A stretch of DNA of 64,000 nucleotides from contig NZ_MOAL01000006.1 of assembly GCF_003731765.1 (NCBI RefSeq), positions 656,105 through 720,104 on the forward strand. The letters are read 5' to 3'. Source of the stretch: Pseudomonas chlororaphis (lineage in GTDB: Bacteria; Pseudomonadota; Gammaproteobacteria; Pseudomonadales; Pseudomonadaceae). The position numbers were made by a program, and so were the translations under genes. Shown here piece after piece: positions 27,601 to 34,889 of the stretch (the stretch's first letter is position 1; the number at the start of each line of letters is the position of its first letter). A model generated the notes under the pieces. It had not been told where the DNA came from and searched no databases. It saw nothing but the letters and a program-made list of their open reading frames with translations.

Positions 27601-28421
27601 TGGCGGCCCTGGATGAACCCGACGACCTGAACCCGCTGGCGGCCAAGGTTCGCGCCGAGCGCGAGGCCCTGGTGCAATCGGGCCTGGACCAAGACGCTGC
27701 GGCGCGCCAGGCCGGTTGGCGGATTTTCGGGGCCAAGCCCGGTGCGTATGGTGCCGGTGTGCAAGGGGCGATCGACGGCCGCCTGTGGCAAAGCCGTGAG
27801 GACCTGGCCGAGGTGTACCTGAATTGGGGTGGTTATGCCTATGGGGGCGCCGACGAAGGCACGGCCGCCCGCGATCAGTTCGCCCAGCGCCTGAGCCAGG
27901 TGCAGGCGGTGGTACAGAACCAGGACAACCGCGAACACGACCTGCTCGATTCCAACGACTACTACCAGTTCCAGGGCGGCATGCTCGCCGCCGTGGAAAG
28001 CCTCAGCGGAATCAAGGCCGCCAGCTATCACGGCGACCACAGCCAGCCGGACCTGCCGAAAATCCGCAGCCTCAAGGAAGAGCTGAACCGGGTGATCCGC
28101 TCGCGGGCGGCCAATCCGAAGTGGATCGAAGGGGTCAAGCGCCATGGCTACAAGGGCGCCTTCGAAATGGCCGCGACCCTGGACAACCTGTTCGCCTTCG
28201 ACGCCACCACCGAGCTGATCGACGATCACCAATACGCCTTGCTGGCGGACGCCTACCTGCTGGATGACTCGACCCGCGAGTTCGTTCGCCAGCATAATCC
28301 CCACGCCCTGCGCGACATGACCGAGCGCTTGCTGGAGGCTCAGCAGCGGGGTTTGTGGCAGGAGCCGGGGGATTACCGTGAAGCGCTGGAAAATGTGCTC
28401 TTGGATATTGAAGAGAGTTAG
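24651..28421 (+). CDS. cobN: Cobaltochelatase large subunit CobN
   Basis: A 1256-residue CobN/magnesium-chelatase H-type subunit that binds hydrogenobyrinic acid a,c-diamide for ATP-driven cobalt insertion. Family segments include VIHVGKHGNLEWLPGKGV near residues 549-566 and PNIYPFIVNDPGEGAQAKRR near 580. Others are VLPTGRNFFSVDVRNLPT near 855 and WGTATMRTGGDDIAQA near 905. The full length is as expected. It sits between cobW and the AAA/VWA chelatase gene, completing the three-component chelatase. A very long antisense frame overlaps it and is a codon-bias artefact. Confidence 0.97.
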   Translation: MHLLRTQPGGFVSDDNIADLGQTPAELVILCSGDSSLALLAEAAQQLPEDYPSFRLANPMQVQNHASVDLYVDQVLRHAKVILISLHGGIGYWRYGVERLVQLAERGVQLILVPGDDRPDPELSDLSSVPAELRDRLWQFLRQGGRDNALDFYRCLASTLLGRTYPWGEPQTLPRTAIYHPHKSHATLDHWQADWQAGQPVAAVLFYRSHLQAANTGFIDVFCERLQAAGLNPLPMAVASLKEPGCLSVVEDLLDQAAAGVILNTTGFAQSSPEAPHLRPFRRNIPVIQAICAQDNQPGWRASEQGLGPRDLAMHIALPELDGRIISRPISFKDLAWRSERSQSDVVCYRAAPERMDFVAQLARRWIELGRLANGDKRIALILANYPTRDGRIGNGVGLDTPAAALNILRALHAEGYPLPAELPESGTALIQQLLGGVSNDLDSIDLRPCAQSLALDDYWLMFNALPEANRQAVQARWGRPEQDPMFRGGRMMIAGLRFGLTFVGIQPARGYQVDPSAVYHDPDLVPPHGYLAFYFWLRQAYGAHGVIHVGKHGNLEWLPGKGVGLSEACWPDALLGPLPNIYPFIVNDPGEGAQAKRRTQAVIIDHLMPPLTRAETYGPLRDLELLADEYYEAQLLDPRRARELQRDILALVRETHIDRELQLGEALDSDADAAIWLPRLDTYLCDLKESQIRDGLHVFGESPSGRLRLDTLLALLRIPRGDGKGQHASLLRALAKAFELGFDPLDCALAEPWSGLRPTPLQQVSEALWRTAGDTRERLELYAGQLIEAALQGPVAALDAAGWEPVQAIIDGLREVVAPRLDACGPAEMRGLLDALSGRFVPAGPSGAPSRGRLDVLPTGRNFFSVDVRNLPTTTAWRIGFQSANLILERHLQDHGDHLRQLGLSVWGTATMRTGGDDIAQAMALMGVRPVWATGSQRVDDFEILPLSLLDRPRVDVTLRVSGFFRDAFANLIRLFDAAVQAVAALDEPDDLNPLAAKVRAEREALVQSGLDQDAAARQAGWRIFGAKPGAYGAGVQGAIDGRLWQSREDLAEVYLNWGGYAYGGADEGTAARDQFAQRLSQVQAVVQNQDNREHDLLDSNDYYQFQGGMLAAVESLSGIKAASYHGDHSQPDLPKIRSLKEELNRVIRSRAANPKWIEGVKRHGYKGAFEMAATLDNLFAFDATTELIDDHQYALLADAYLLDDSTREFVRQHNPHALRDMTERLLEAQQRGLWQEPGDYREALENVLLDIEES

Positions 28422-28423
28422 CG

Positions 28424-28450
28424 ACAAGCGACAAGCGGCAAGCTGTGAGA
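28424..28450. repeat. Short direct repeat between cobN and chlD
   Basis: GCGACAA occurs twice in succession, followed by GCGGCAAGC, giving a heptamer-like run of about 25 bases just after the cobN stop. It may be one arm of a dispersed intergenic repeat. Confidence 0.4.
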
Positions 28451-28490
28451 GTAAGTGCCAGATACCACCCGACCTAAGCGAGACCCCGAC

Positions 28491-29498
28491 ATGAGCGACA
28501 CCCCACATTTTCCGCTGTCCGCCGTGGTCGGCGCCGATGCCCTGAAACTGGCGCTGTGCCTGACGGCCATCGATCCGAAGATCGGCGGGGTGCTGATCGA
28601 GGGGCCGCGGGGCATGGCCAAATCGACCCTGGCCCGGGGTTTGGCGGATCTGCTGGCCGGTGGCCCGTTTGTCACCTTGCCCTTGGGCGCCACCGAAGAA
28701 CGCCTGGTGGGCACCCTGGACCTCGACGCGGCACTGGGCGAAGGCCGGGCGCAGTTTTCCCCCGGGGTGTTGGCCAAGGCTGACGGCGGCGTGCTCTATG
28801 TCGATGAAGTCAACCTGCTGCCCGATCACCTGGTGGACCTGTTGCTGGACGTGGCCGCCAGTGGCACCAACCTGATTGAGCGTGACGGTATTTCCCACCG
28901 TCATTCGGCGAAATTTGTACTGATCGGCACCATGAACCCGGAAGAGGGCGAACTGCGTCCGCAACTGCTGGACCGCTTCGGCCTCAATGTGGCCCTGGAC
29001 GGCCACACCGCACCTGCCGAACGTGGGCAGATCATCCGTCGGCGCCTGGATTTCGACAGCGATCCCGAGGCGTTCTGCGCCCAGTGGGACGCCGCCCAAC
29101 AGGCCCTGCGGGAGCGTTGCCACAGCGCCCGGGCGCGCTTGGCCAGCATCCCGCTCGACGATCAGGCCCTGGAGCAGATCACCGAGCGCTGTTTTGCCGC
29201 CAGCGTCGATGGCCTGCGTGCGGACCTGGTCTGGCTGCGTGCGGCCCGGGCCCATGCGGCCTGGCGCGGGGCCGAGGCCATCCGTGACGAAGACATCGAC
29301 GCGGTGGCCGAGTTTGCCCTGCGCCATCGGCGGCGGCAGAGCCCGCCGCCTCAGTCGAGCCAGCCGCCTTCTGCCCAGGCGCCGGCACCGCACCACAGCA
29401 ACACCGCCGAAGGCCAGGGCCAATGGGGTGACATGCCTGCCCAAGCGCTGCCCACCGGCGCCCGCCGAGACGTGCCGAGCTGGCCAAAAAAGCCCTAG
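28491..29498 (+). CDS. chlD: AAA ATPase chelatase subunit (ChlI/BchI-like part of chlD)
   Basis: Reading in frame 0 gives 335 residues. Walker A is GPRGMAKST at residues 38-46, Walker B is GVLYVDEVN near 98-106, and GTMNPEEGELRPQLLDRFG is the sensor/arginine region near 143-161. A low-complexity Pro/Gln/Ser tail follows. It powers cobalt insertion with CobN. The frame ends TGG-CCA-AAA-AAG-CCC-TAG, placing a slippery A-AAA-AAG five bases before a strong stem-loop. Slipping by -1 continues into the VWA frame and would give a 559-residue ChlD-type fusion. Start ATG 28491. Confidence 0.93.
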   Translation: MSDTPHFPLSAVVGADALKLALCLTAIDPKIGGVLIEGPRGMAKSTLARGLADLLAGGPFVTLPLGATEERLVGTLDLDAALGEGRAQFSPGVLAKADGGVLYVDEVNLLPDHLVDLLLDVAASGTNLIERDGISHRHSAKFVLIGTMNPEEGELRPQLLDRFGLNVALDGHTAPAERGQIIRRRLDFDSDPEAFCAQWDAAQQALRERCHSARARLASIPLDDQALEQITERCFAASVDGLRADLVWLRAARAHAAWRGAEAIRDEDIDAVAEFALRHRRRQSPPPQSSQPPSAQAPAPHHSNTAEGQGQWGDMPAQALPTGARRDVPSWPKKP

Positions 29499-29533
29499 GC
29501 ATTCGCCCTCGATCGACCGCGGGGGCGGATGCC
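29486..29533 (+). promoter_or_regulatory. Programmed -1 ribosomal frameshift site of chlD
   Basis: The slippery heptamer A-AAA-AAG occupies 29486-29492 in the zero frame. A spacer of five bases (CCCTA) follows. Then comes a stem of at least 11 pairs between GGCATTCGCCC (29498-29508) and GGGCGGATGCC (29523-29533), with a single G-U pair and two further possible closing pairs. The zero-frame stop TAG (29496-29498) touches the stem. Geometry and spacing fit classic bacterial -1 frameshift signals, and chlD frameshifting to make two cobalt-chelatase subunits is known from the literature. Confidence 0.88.
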
Positions 29534-30169
29534 AGGCCCCGGGCGGGGCAGCTTGAACAAGGCCGGCAAGGGCGTAGCCGAGTGGCGATCAGCGGTTCGA
29601 TCCACTGGCCGGGGACCCTGCTTAAAGGGCGTCCCCGGCAACGTGCCGACCTGCTTTACCAACTGCGCAGCCGGGCGCCCCATGATCTGTGGCTGGTGAT
29701 TGTCGACGCCTCGGCGTCCACCCGGCGGCATTCGGCCCTGAGCGACGCCAAAGGCGTGCTGGCCCAGTTGTTCGATGACGCCTATCGGCAGCGCGCGCGC
29801 CTGGCCCTGCTCACCGCCAGTGGCCGAGTGCCCCGTTGGCAGGTGCAGGGCCTCAAGGCTTGCAAAGACCTGCGGCACTGGCTCGACGACCTGGGGGCCG
29901 GCGGCGGCACGCCTCTGGCGGCGGCCCTGGAGCAAGCTGCAGACTGGTTGGCGGTGCGCCAGCGGCGCCTGCCGGCGGAGCAGCAACGGGTGTTGCTGAT
30001 CACCGATGGGCGCTTGAAAACCTTGCCCCAAGCCCTGCCGCTGCCGTGCCCGACCGTGTTGCTGGACATCGAACGCGGCCCCATCCGCCTGGCCCGAGCC
30101 CGGGCCCTGGCCGACGTACTGCAAGCCACCTACCAGCACATCGACACCCCAAACCCCGCCCCCCTGTAA
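29492..30169 (+). CDS. chlD: VWA-domain chelatase part of chlD (reached by -1 frameshift)
   Basis: The -1 frame from the slippery site is open for 225 residues. A basic linker (ALGIRPRSTAGADARPRAGQ) leads into a von Willebrand A domain with the MIDAS motif DASAS in LVIVDASASTRRHS and a later LLITDGRLK. This corresponds to the C-terminal half of BchD/ChlD/CobT, which contacts the AAA ring and CobN through the metal site. The only in-frame start candidate is a GTG at 29582 with a weak ribosome site, and starting there would lose the conserved linker. I favour expression mainly by frameshift fusion. Confidence 0.85.
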   Translation, partial: ALGIRPRSTAGADARPRAGQLEQGRQGRSRVAISGSIHWPGTLLKGRPRQRADLLYQLRSRAPHDLWLVIVDASASTRRHSALSDAKGVLAQLFDDAYRQRARLALLTASGRVPRWQVQGLKACKDLRHWLDDLGAGGGTPLAAALEQAADWLAVRQRRLPAEQQRVLLITDGRLKTLPQALPLPCPTVLLDIERGPIRLARARALADVLQATYQHIDTPNPAPL

Positions 30170-30192
30170 ACGCTGGCTCGCCAGCGACTAGA

Positions 30193-30260
30193 TTGTAGGG
30201 GCTGGCTTGCCAGCGATGAGGCCCTCAAGCCCCCCATCGCCGGCGATCCGACGCCTACAA
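30193..30260. repeat. REP pair
   Basis: GTAGGGGCTGGCTTGCCAGC and the inverted ATCGCCGGCGATCC plus GCCTAC lie after the chlD stop and before the tyrosinase leader. Confidence 0.72.
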
Positions 30261-30413
30261 ATCGCCGGACAACCCGGAAAATCCAAGGTTCAAAATTCTT
30301 TGCCGCCGGTCTGCTTTTCTGGGCTCGGGCAAGGCGAATTGATATCGCCTGATCTAGCGTTGCCGTCTGAGGAACGACTTCCTCATCCACGCGGTTTTTC
30401 AGGGAGATCTACC

Positions 30414-31973
30414 ATGGCGTATGTACGGCGTGATGTATGGAAACTGGGCTCGGACTGGAGCGACACCTTGTTGTGGTACGCACGCGGGGTGGGCGTTCTG
30501 CAGCAGCGACCGATCACCGACCGCACCAGCTGGCGCTTTCTGGCGGCGATCCACGGCATCAACTTCCAATTGTGGCGAGACGCTGGCTACCTGCGAGCGG
30601 ACACGCCCTTGCCACCTCTGGCGGACCAGGACCTGTACTGGAACCAGTGCCAGCACCAATCCTGGTATTTCCTGCCCTGGCACCGGGGTTATGTGGCCTC
30701 TTTCGAGCAGATCGTACGGGCGGCGGTGGTCAGCCTCGGCGGTCCCAAGGACTGGGCCCTGCCTTACTGGAACTACAACGAAAACCCGCAAAACCTGAAA
30801 ATGCCCGCCTGTTTCGGTCACACCCACTTGCCCAACGGCGAACAGAACCCGCTGTACGTGGACCGGCGTTTCGGCCCCAAGGGCAACCGGGTGATTGTCC
30901 TCGACGAGCAACGCATCAACCTGCGCCCGGCCCTTACCGACCATCAGTTCGCCGGCTCCGGCAATGGCGGTTCGCCGGGCTTTGGCGGGCCGGTCACGGC
31001 CTTTGAACACGATGGCGAGGTCAGTGGCCTGCTGGAATCCCAGCCCCACAACTACGTGCACGTGGCCGTGGGTGGCCGCGAGGAATTGAGCCATGTGCCG
31101 GGCCTGATGATTGACCCGGACAGCGCCGGGCTGGACCCGATCTTCTGGCTGCACCACGCCAATATCGACCGGCTGTGGGATGTCTGGCTGCAGCGCGACC
31201 CGATCAACCACAACCCCGGCACGTCCTTGTGGCTTGATGGCCCGCCGGCCAATGGTCGAGCGTTCGTGGTGCCGCACAGCGACGGCCAGCCGTGGTCGTT
31301 CAAGGTCCGCGAGATGCTCGATACCCGGGCGCCGCAACTGGATTACGTCTACGAGGACACCAGTGATCCGCTGCCGGGCCAGCAACTGTTCGCCGAACGC
31401 TTGAAAACCCTTGGTGCCCAGCCGCAACAGATCACCGCCGCTGCCGTGGAGAACAAGACCTTGACCCCAGCCACCCCCGCCGAACTGCTCGGCGCCAACG
31501 ACCAGACCCTGGTGCTCAGCGGCGGCAACGTCGACACCTCGGTGCGCCTTGACCAGGCCAGCACCGGCACGCTGATGGGCAACCTCAAGAGCAAGGCGTT
31601 TGCCGCCACGGTACCGGAGCATTCCCTGGACCGGGTATTCCTCAACCTGGAGAACATTCGTGGCGACAACGATGGCGCGACCTTCGACGTCTACCTGAGC
31701 TTCCCGGTACCGGGGCAACATTCGGCCCTGCCGGACCAGCGGGTGGGTTCGATCTCGCTGTTCGGGGTGCGCAAGGCCAGCCGCCCCGACAGCCAGCATG
31801 GCGGCAAGGGCGTCAGCCATGTGCTGGACATCACCGAGGTGTTCGACAAGCTCAGCGCCAGCAGCGGACCATTGCTGGGGCAATTGAGCGTGCGCTTCGT
31901 GCCAGTCACTGATGTCCGCGCCGAAGACCGGATCACAGTGGGGCGGGTGAGCCTCTATCGACAGGGCAACTGA
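30414..31973 (+). CDS. Tyrosinase/polyphenol-oxidase family copper enzyme
   Basis: A 519-residue type-3 copper protein. CuA ligands are probably H47 (AAIHGIN), H81 (NQCQHQSW) and H90 (LPWHRGY). CuB ligands are H212 and H216 (QPHNYVHVA) plus H247 or H248 in DPIFWLHHANIDRLW. A C-terminal beta domain (about 350-519) with SFPVPGQHS and GKGVSHVLDITEVFDKLSA resembles the cap domain of plant-type polyphenol oxidases. No signal peptide is visible. It would hydroxylate or oxidise phenols. The ATG at 30414 follows AGGGAGA. A DUF2182 membrane gene starts 3 bases after its stop. Confidence 0.9.
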   Translation: MAYVRRDVWKLGSDWSDTLLWYARGVGVLQQRPITDRTSWRFLAAIHGINFQLWRDAGYLRADTPLPPLADQDLYWNQCQHQSWYFLPWHRGYVASFEQIVRAAVVSLGGPKDWALPYWNYNENPQNLKMPACFGHTHLPNGEQNPLYVDRRFGPKGNRVIVLDEQRINLRPALTDHQFAGSGNGGSPGFGGPVTAFEHDGEVSGLLESQPHNYVHVAVGGREELSHVPGLMIDPDSAGLDPIFWLHHANIDRLWDVWLQRDPINHNPGTSLWLDGPPANGRAFVVPHSDGQPWSFKVREMLDTRAPQLDYVYEDTSDPLPGQQLFAERLKTLGAQPQQITAAAVENKTLTPATPAELLGANDQTLVLSGGNVDTSVRLDQASTGTLMGNLKSKAFAATVPEHSLDRVFLNLENIRGDNDGATFDVYLSFPVPGQHSALPDQRVGSISLFGVRKASRPDSQHGGKGVSHVLDITEVFDKLSASSGPLLGQLSVRFVPVTDVRAEDRITVGRVSLYRQGN

Positions 31974-31975
31974 GC

Positions 31976-32710
31976 ATGGGGCAGTACTTGGTACTGGCCC
32001 TGACCCGTGGCTCCCGGCCCTGGCTGTTGTTGCTCAGCCTGGCCGGTTGGGGCTGGCTGCTCGGCTCGGCGGGGATGCTGTCGATCCCCTCGTTCTGCAC
32101 CAGCCTGCCCCTGGCCGGTTATGCCCTGGGCTGGCAGGGGATTGAGCAGGCGTTGCTGTTCAATCCGCCGCGCCAATTGCTGCTGGCCTGGCTGCTGATG
32201 CTGTTGGCCATGACCCCGATGCTGTTGGTGCACCCCTTGACCTATGTCTGGCAACGCAGCCTGTTGCGCAAGCGCTGGCAGGCGGTGGCGCTGTTCCTGC
32301 TGGGGTTTGCCACGGTCTGGACCTTGATGGGGCTGTTGCTGATGACCGTGGTGGTGCTCAGCCGAGTGTGGCTGGGCGTTTCCGAAACCCCGGCGTTCAT
32401 CGCTTGCCTGGCGCTGTGCCTGGTGTGGCAGGCCTCGCCGATCAAGCAGCGTTGCCTCAACCATTGCCATCATCAGCCGCGGATCTCGGCCTTTGGCCTA
32501 GGTTTTGTCCGCGATTGCCTGGGCTTTGGCCTGAGCAGCGGGTTGTGGTGCATCGGTTCCTGCTGGCCCTTGATGCTGTTGCCGATGCTGGCGGAGCAAG
32601 GCCATGTGGCGCTGATGGCGCTGTGCATGGGCTGGATGCTGTACGAGCGGATGCAACGTCCGCGCCCGGCACACTGGCATTGGCCGTTTGCACTGCGTTG
32701 GCTGCGTTGA
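31976..32710 (+). CDS. DUF2182 metal-binding-type membrane protein
   Basis: A 244-residue polytopic membrane protein with six or seven helices and DUF2182 features. A cytosolic or periplasmic Cys/His cluster KQRCLNHCHHQP lies near residue 160, and the helix LWCIGSCWPLMLLPML near 190 carries the conserved Cys-Trp pair. It starts 3 bases after the tyrosinase stop, so the two are almost certainly co-transcribed. I infer a role in copper supply or membrane association of the tyrosinase; this is not established by sequence alone. Confidence 0.82.
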   Translation: MGQYLVLALTRGSRPWLLLLSLAGWGWLLGSAGMLSIPSFCTSLPLAGYALGWQGIEQALLFNPPRQLLLAWLLMLLAMTPMLLVHPLTYVWQRSLLRKRWQAVALFLLGFATVWTLMGLLLMTVVVLSRVWLGVSETPAFIACLALCLVWQASPIKQRCLNHCHHQPRISAFGLGFVRDCLGFGLSSGLWCIGSCWPLMLLPMLAEQGHVALMALCMGWMLYERMQRPRPAHWHWPFALRWLR

Positions 32711-32723
32711 GGCAGGCCGTGCT

Positions 32724-32753
32724 GGCGATGGGGCTTGTGTGGGCCCCATCGCC
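32724..32753. terminator. Hairpin between convergent genes
   Basis: GGCGATGGGGC and GCCCCATCGCC form a perfect 11-pair stem with an 8-base loop between the DUF2182 and TPR-like gene ends. There is no U-run. Confidence 0.55.
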
Positions 32754-32764
32754 GGTCGCGGTTT

Positions 32765-34780
32765 CTAGTGTTTTGGTGCCGCAGGTACGGTGGCGTTGCG
32801 CCAAGCGGTCTGCAACTGTTCCTCAAGCAGCGCGGGGACGGTGCTGCCGGGCTGTTTTTCCAGGCTCAACTTCAGGCCATTGAGGGAACGCCCGCTGAGG
32901 CGATTGCCGGCCAGGTCCTCACGGAATACCCGTTCTGCTTCGGCGTATTGGCCTTGCTCCAACAAGGCATAGCCCAGGGATTCACGCAGGGTGTAATACC
33001 AGTCCGGCGGCTCGTTGTAGCTGAGGGCATCCTGCACCTGGACCGCCTTGCGCCAGGCACTCAGGACTTGTTGTTGGGCGTTGCCGTCCAGGGCTTGCAG
33101 GTCGGCGTTGAGGGGTTGCTCCGGGTTCATCACTTGGTTAGCGGTGGCCTTCAGCGCGACCAGGTCGAGTTGGCCCTGGCGGCCGTCCTGGGCCTTGTTC
33201 AGCAGAATCAGGTTGGCGATACGGAACAATTCCACGGCCGGGTTGTTGCCGTAAGCCAGGTTCGGATGTGCCTTTAACGCGTCAACCACCGCTTGCCAAT
33301 AGCCCTTGAGGGCGTCCCGGGCCTGATCGTTGCTCAGGTTAGCGGCCGTGAGTTGCCGGTAGGCCAGGGCATAGGCCTTCATCACCCCGGTGTAGGGCGC
33401 GGCCAGGGGGTTCCAGGGCGTCGGTTCGCGTTGGGTGGCTTGGCTGCAGACCGTGTTGATGGTCTTCAGCCCTTCGGTGATTTTCGGTTCGATACGGGCC
33501 AGGGCGTCCCAATCCTCGAAGCGCACGGCGAAGTAATAGGGCACCGCATAGAAATAATCGGACTTGGTGGCGATCTCCTTGGGGTATTGGCGGCAGAGGA
33601 ACGCCAGGGCCGAGTATTGGGTGGTGTTTTCCACCAGTTCCTCGGCCATGTTCAGCGCCTCGTTCTGCCGGCCTTCAATGGACAGGGTCCAGGTCAGGAA
33701 GTGGATGTTGTGCCCCAGGTAATGCAAGGGGTAGGGGCTTTGCGGCTGCACCTGGTGGGCGTAGGCGCGGTCCACTGCGACGGCGGTGTAGTTGGCGGTG
33801 CTGGCCAGGGCGTTGTTGCCGGTGCGCTGGTAGATGTGCGATGCCATGTGCACCAAATGGCCGATGGCCGGGTTTTGCACGCGGAAACGATCCGCCATGG
33901 GCAGGCCACTGTCGGGGAACGGCGACTCTTCGATGGCGTGGATATAGAAGTGGTTGGCGCCGGTGTGTTGCTGGTCCTGCACCAGTACACGGTTGAGCAC
34001 CTGCAGGGCCTCGTAGGCGGCCGGGGTCGGCGCGACCTTGTCGGACACCGCTTCGTCGCCGTCCCACCATTTCCAGGGCGTCAGGTTGAGCAGGGCGTCG
34101 GCGTGCAGGGTGGCTGCGTCGAGGTCGTCGAAGTAGGTGTGGGACAGGGCCTTCATGGCGTCGGCGTAGCGCTGGTTGCCTTCCTTGCTCAGGCTGACCT
34201 TGCCGTCCTGTTCGCTGTACTGGGTCAGGAAGGCCTTGGCGTAATCCACCTCGCGCTGCAATTGGCGTTCGCTGAAGCGCGCCTTGGCCTCGGGGTTTTG
34301 CAGGCGACTCTGGGCCCGTTCCAGGGCCGTCTGCGCCGAGCGATAGGCCAGGCGATCGCAGCCGTCGGTGGCGTCGCTGTTGATGTTGGAGTTGGCCGCC
34401 AGGGCGATACCCCAGTAAGGCATGGCCGCGTCTTTATCGAAGCGGCTGGCATGGTAGAAGGCGCGGATCGCCTCGGAGAAATTGAACCCGTATTGCAGGG
34501 CCATGCCCTGGCTGTAAAAGGCTTCGACCTGCCCCGGTTCCTGGAGGCTGACCAGCGGGTAACGGGTGCCGCCCAGGCCGGAGAGCAGGACGCCGCTGTC
34601 GGTGTCTTGCTGGCTGACGCATTGCAGCAGCACCTCTTGGTAGGGCTGGTCGGCAGGGGCCGGAACAAAGCTCTTGAGGGTCTCCGGGGCGCCGTGGTTG
34701 AGGGTGTGGGCCTGGGCCATGGGCAAGCCGGCCAGCAGCAGGCTGCTGACCAGGGCATTGCGCAGGAAGGGGACGTCCAT
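32765..34780 (-). CDS. Secreted tetratricopeptide-like protein of unknown function
   Basis: A 671-residue protein with a signal peptide (LVSSLLLAGLPMAQA, cleaved near residue 24) and an alpha-helical solenoid body. TPR-like pairs are clearest at LQYGFNFSEAIRAFYHASRF and YALLEQGQYAEAERVFRED. Conserved-looking His/Trp clusters (LTPWKWWDGDE, GANHFYIHAIEES, HLVHMASHIYQRTG) suggest a metal or heme site rather than a pure scaffold. The start at 34780 follows AAGGAG. It is the last gene of the operon with the amine oxidase and keto-acid decarboxylase, 109 bases downstream of the latter across a REP. Function unknown. Confidence 0.78.
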   Translation of the reverse strand: MDVPFLRNALVSSLLLAGLPMAQAHTLNHGAPETLKSFVPAPADQPYQEVLLQCVSQQDTDSGVLLSGLGGTRYPLVSLQEPGQVEAFYSQGMALQYGFNFSEAIRAFYHASRFDKDAAMPYWGIALAANSNINSDATDGCDRLAYRSAQTALERAQSRLQNPEAKARFSERQLQREVDYAKAFLTQYSEQDGKVSLSKEGNQRYADAMKALSHTYFDDLDAATLHADALLNLTPWKWWDGDEAVSDKVAPTPAAYEALQVLNRVLVQDQQHTGANHFYIHAIEESPFPDSGLPMADRFRVQNPAIGHLVHMASHIYQRTGNNALASTANYTAVAVDRAYAHQVQPQSPYPLHYLGHNIHFLTWTLSIEGRQNEALNMAEELVENTTQYSALAFLCRQYPKEIATKSDYFYAVPYYFAVRFEDWDALARIEPKITEGLKTINTVCSQATQREPTPWNPLAAPYTGVMKAYALAYRQLTAANLSNDQARDALKGYWQAVVDALKAHPNLAYGNNPAVELFRIANLILLNKAQDGRQGQLDLVALKATANQVMNPEQPLNADLQALDGNAQQQVLSAWRKAVQVQDALSYNEPPDWYYTLRESLGYALLEQGQYAEAERVFREDLAGNRLSGRSLNGLKLSLEKQPGSTVPALLEEQLQTAWRNATVPAAPKH

Positions 34781-34813
34781 GTGCGGGTACTCCTTGTGTG
34801 GATAGATGGCCGT

Positions 34814-34877
34814 GTGGGAGCTGGCTTGGGGCGATGGCGCTCTGGCGGGCGCGATCGCTGGCAAACCAGCTCCTGCA
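34814..34877. repeat. REP pair inside the oxidase operon
   Basis: GGGAGCTGGCTTGGGGCGAT and ATCGCTGGCAAACCAGCTCC are inverted arms lying between the decarboxylase stop and the TPR gene start. Confidence 0.65.
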
Positions 34878-34889
34878 GGGGGCAAGCGT

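Noticed and set aside
24708..29444. 1578-codon open frame on the minus strand
   Set aside because: It lies opposite cobN and chlD, both unmistakable. Its translation is a compositionally biased shadow with no domain.
29582..30169. VWA gene as an independent cistron starting at the GTG
   Set aside because: The conserved linker lies before this codon and a near-ideal frameshift signal connects the two frames, so fusion is the better explanation, although internal initiation cannot be excluded.
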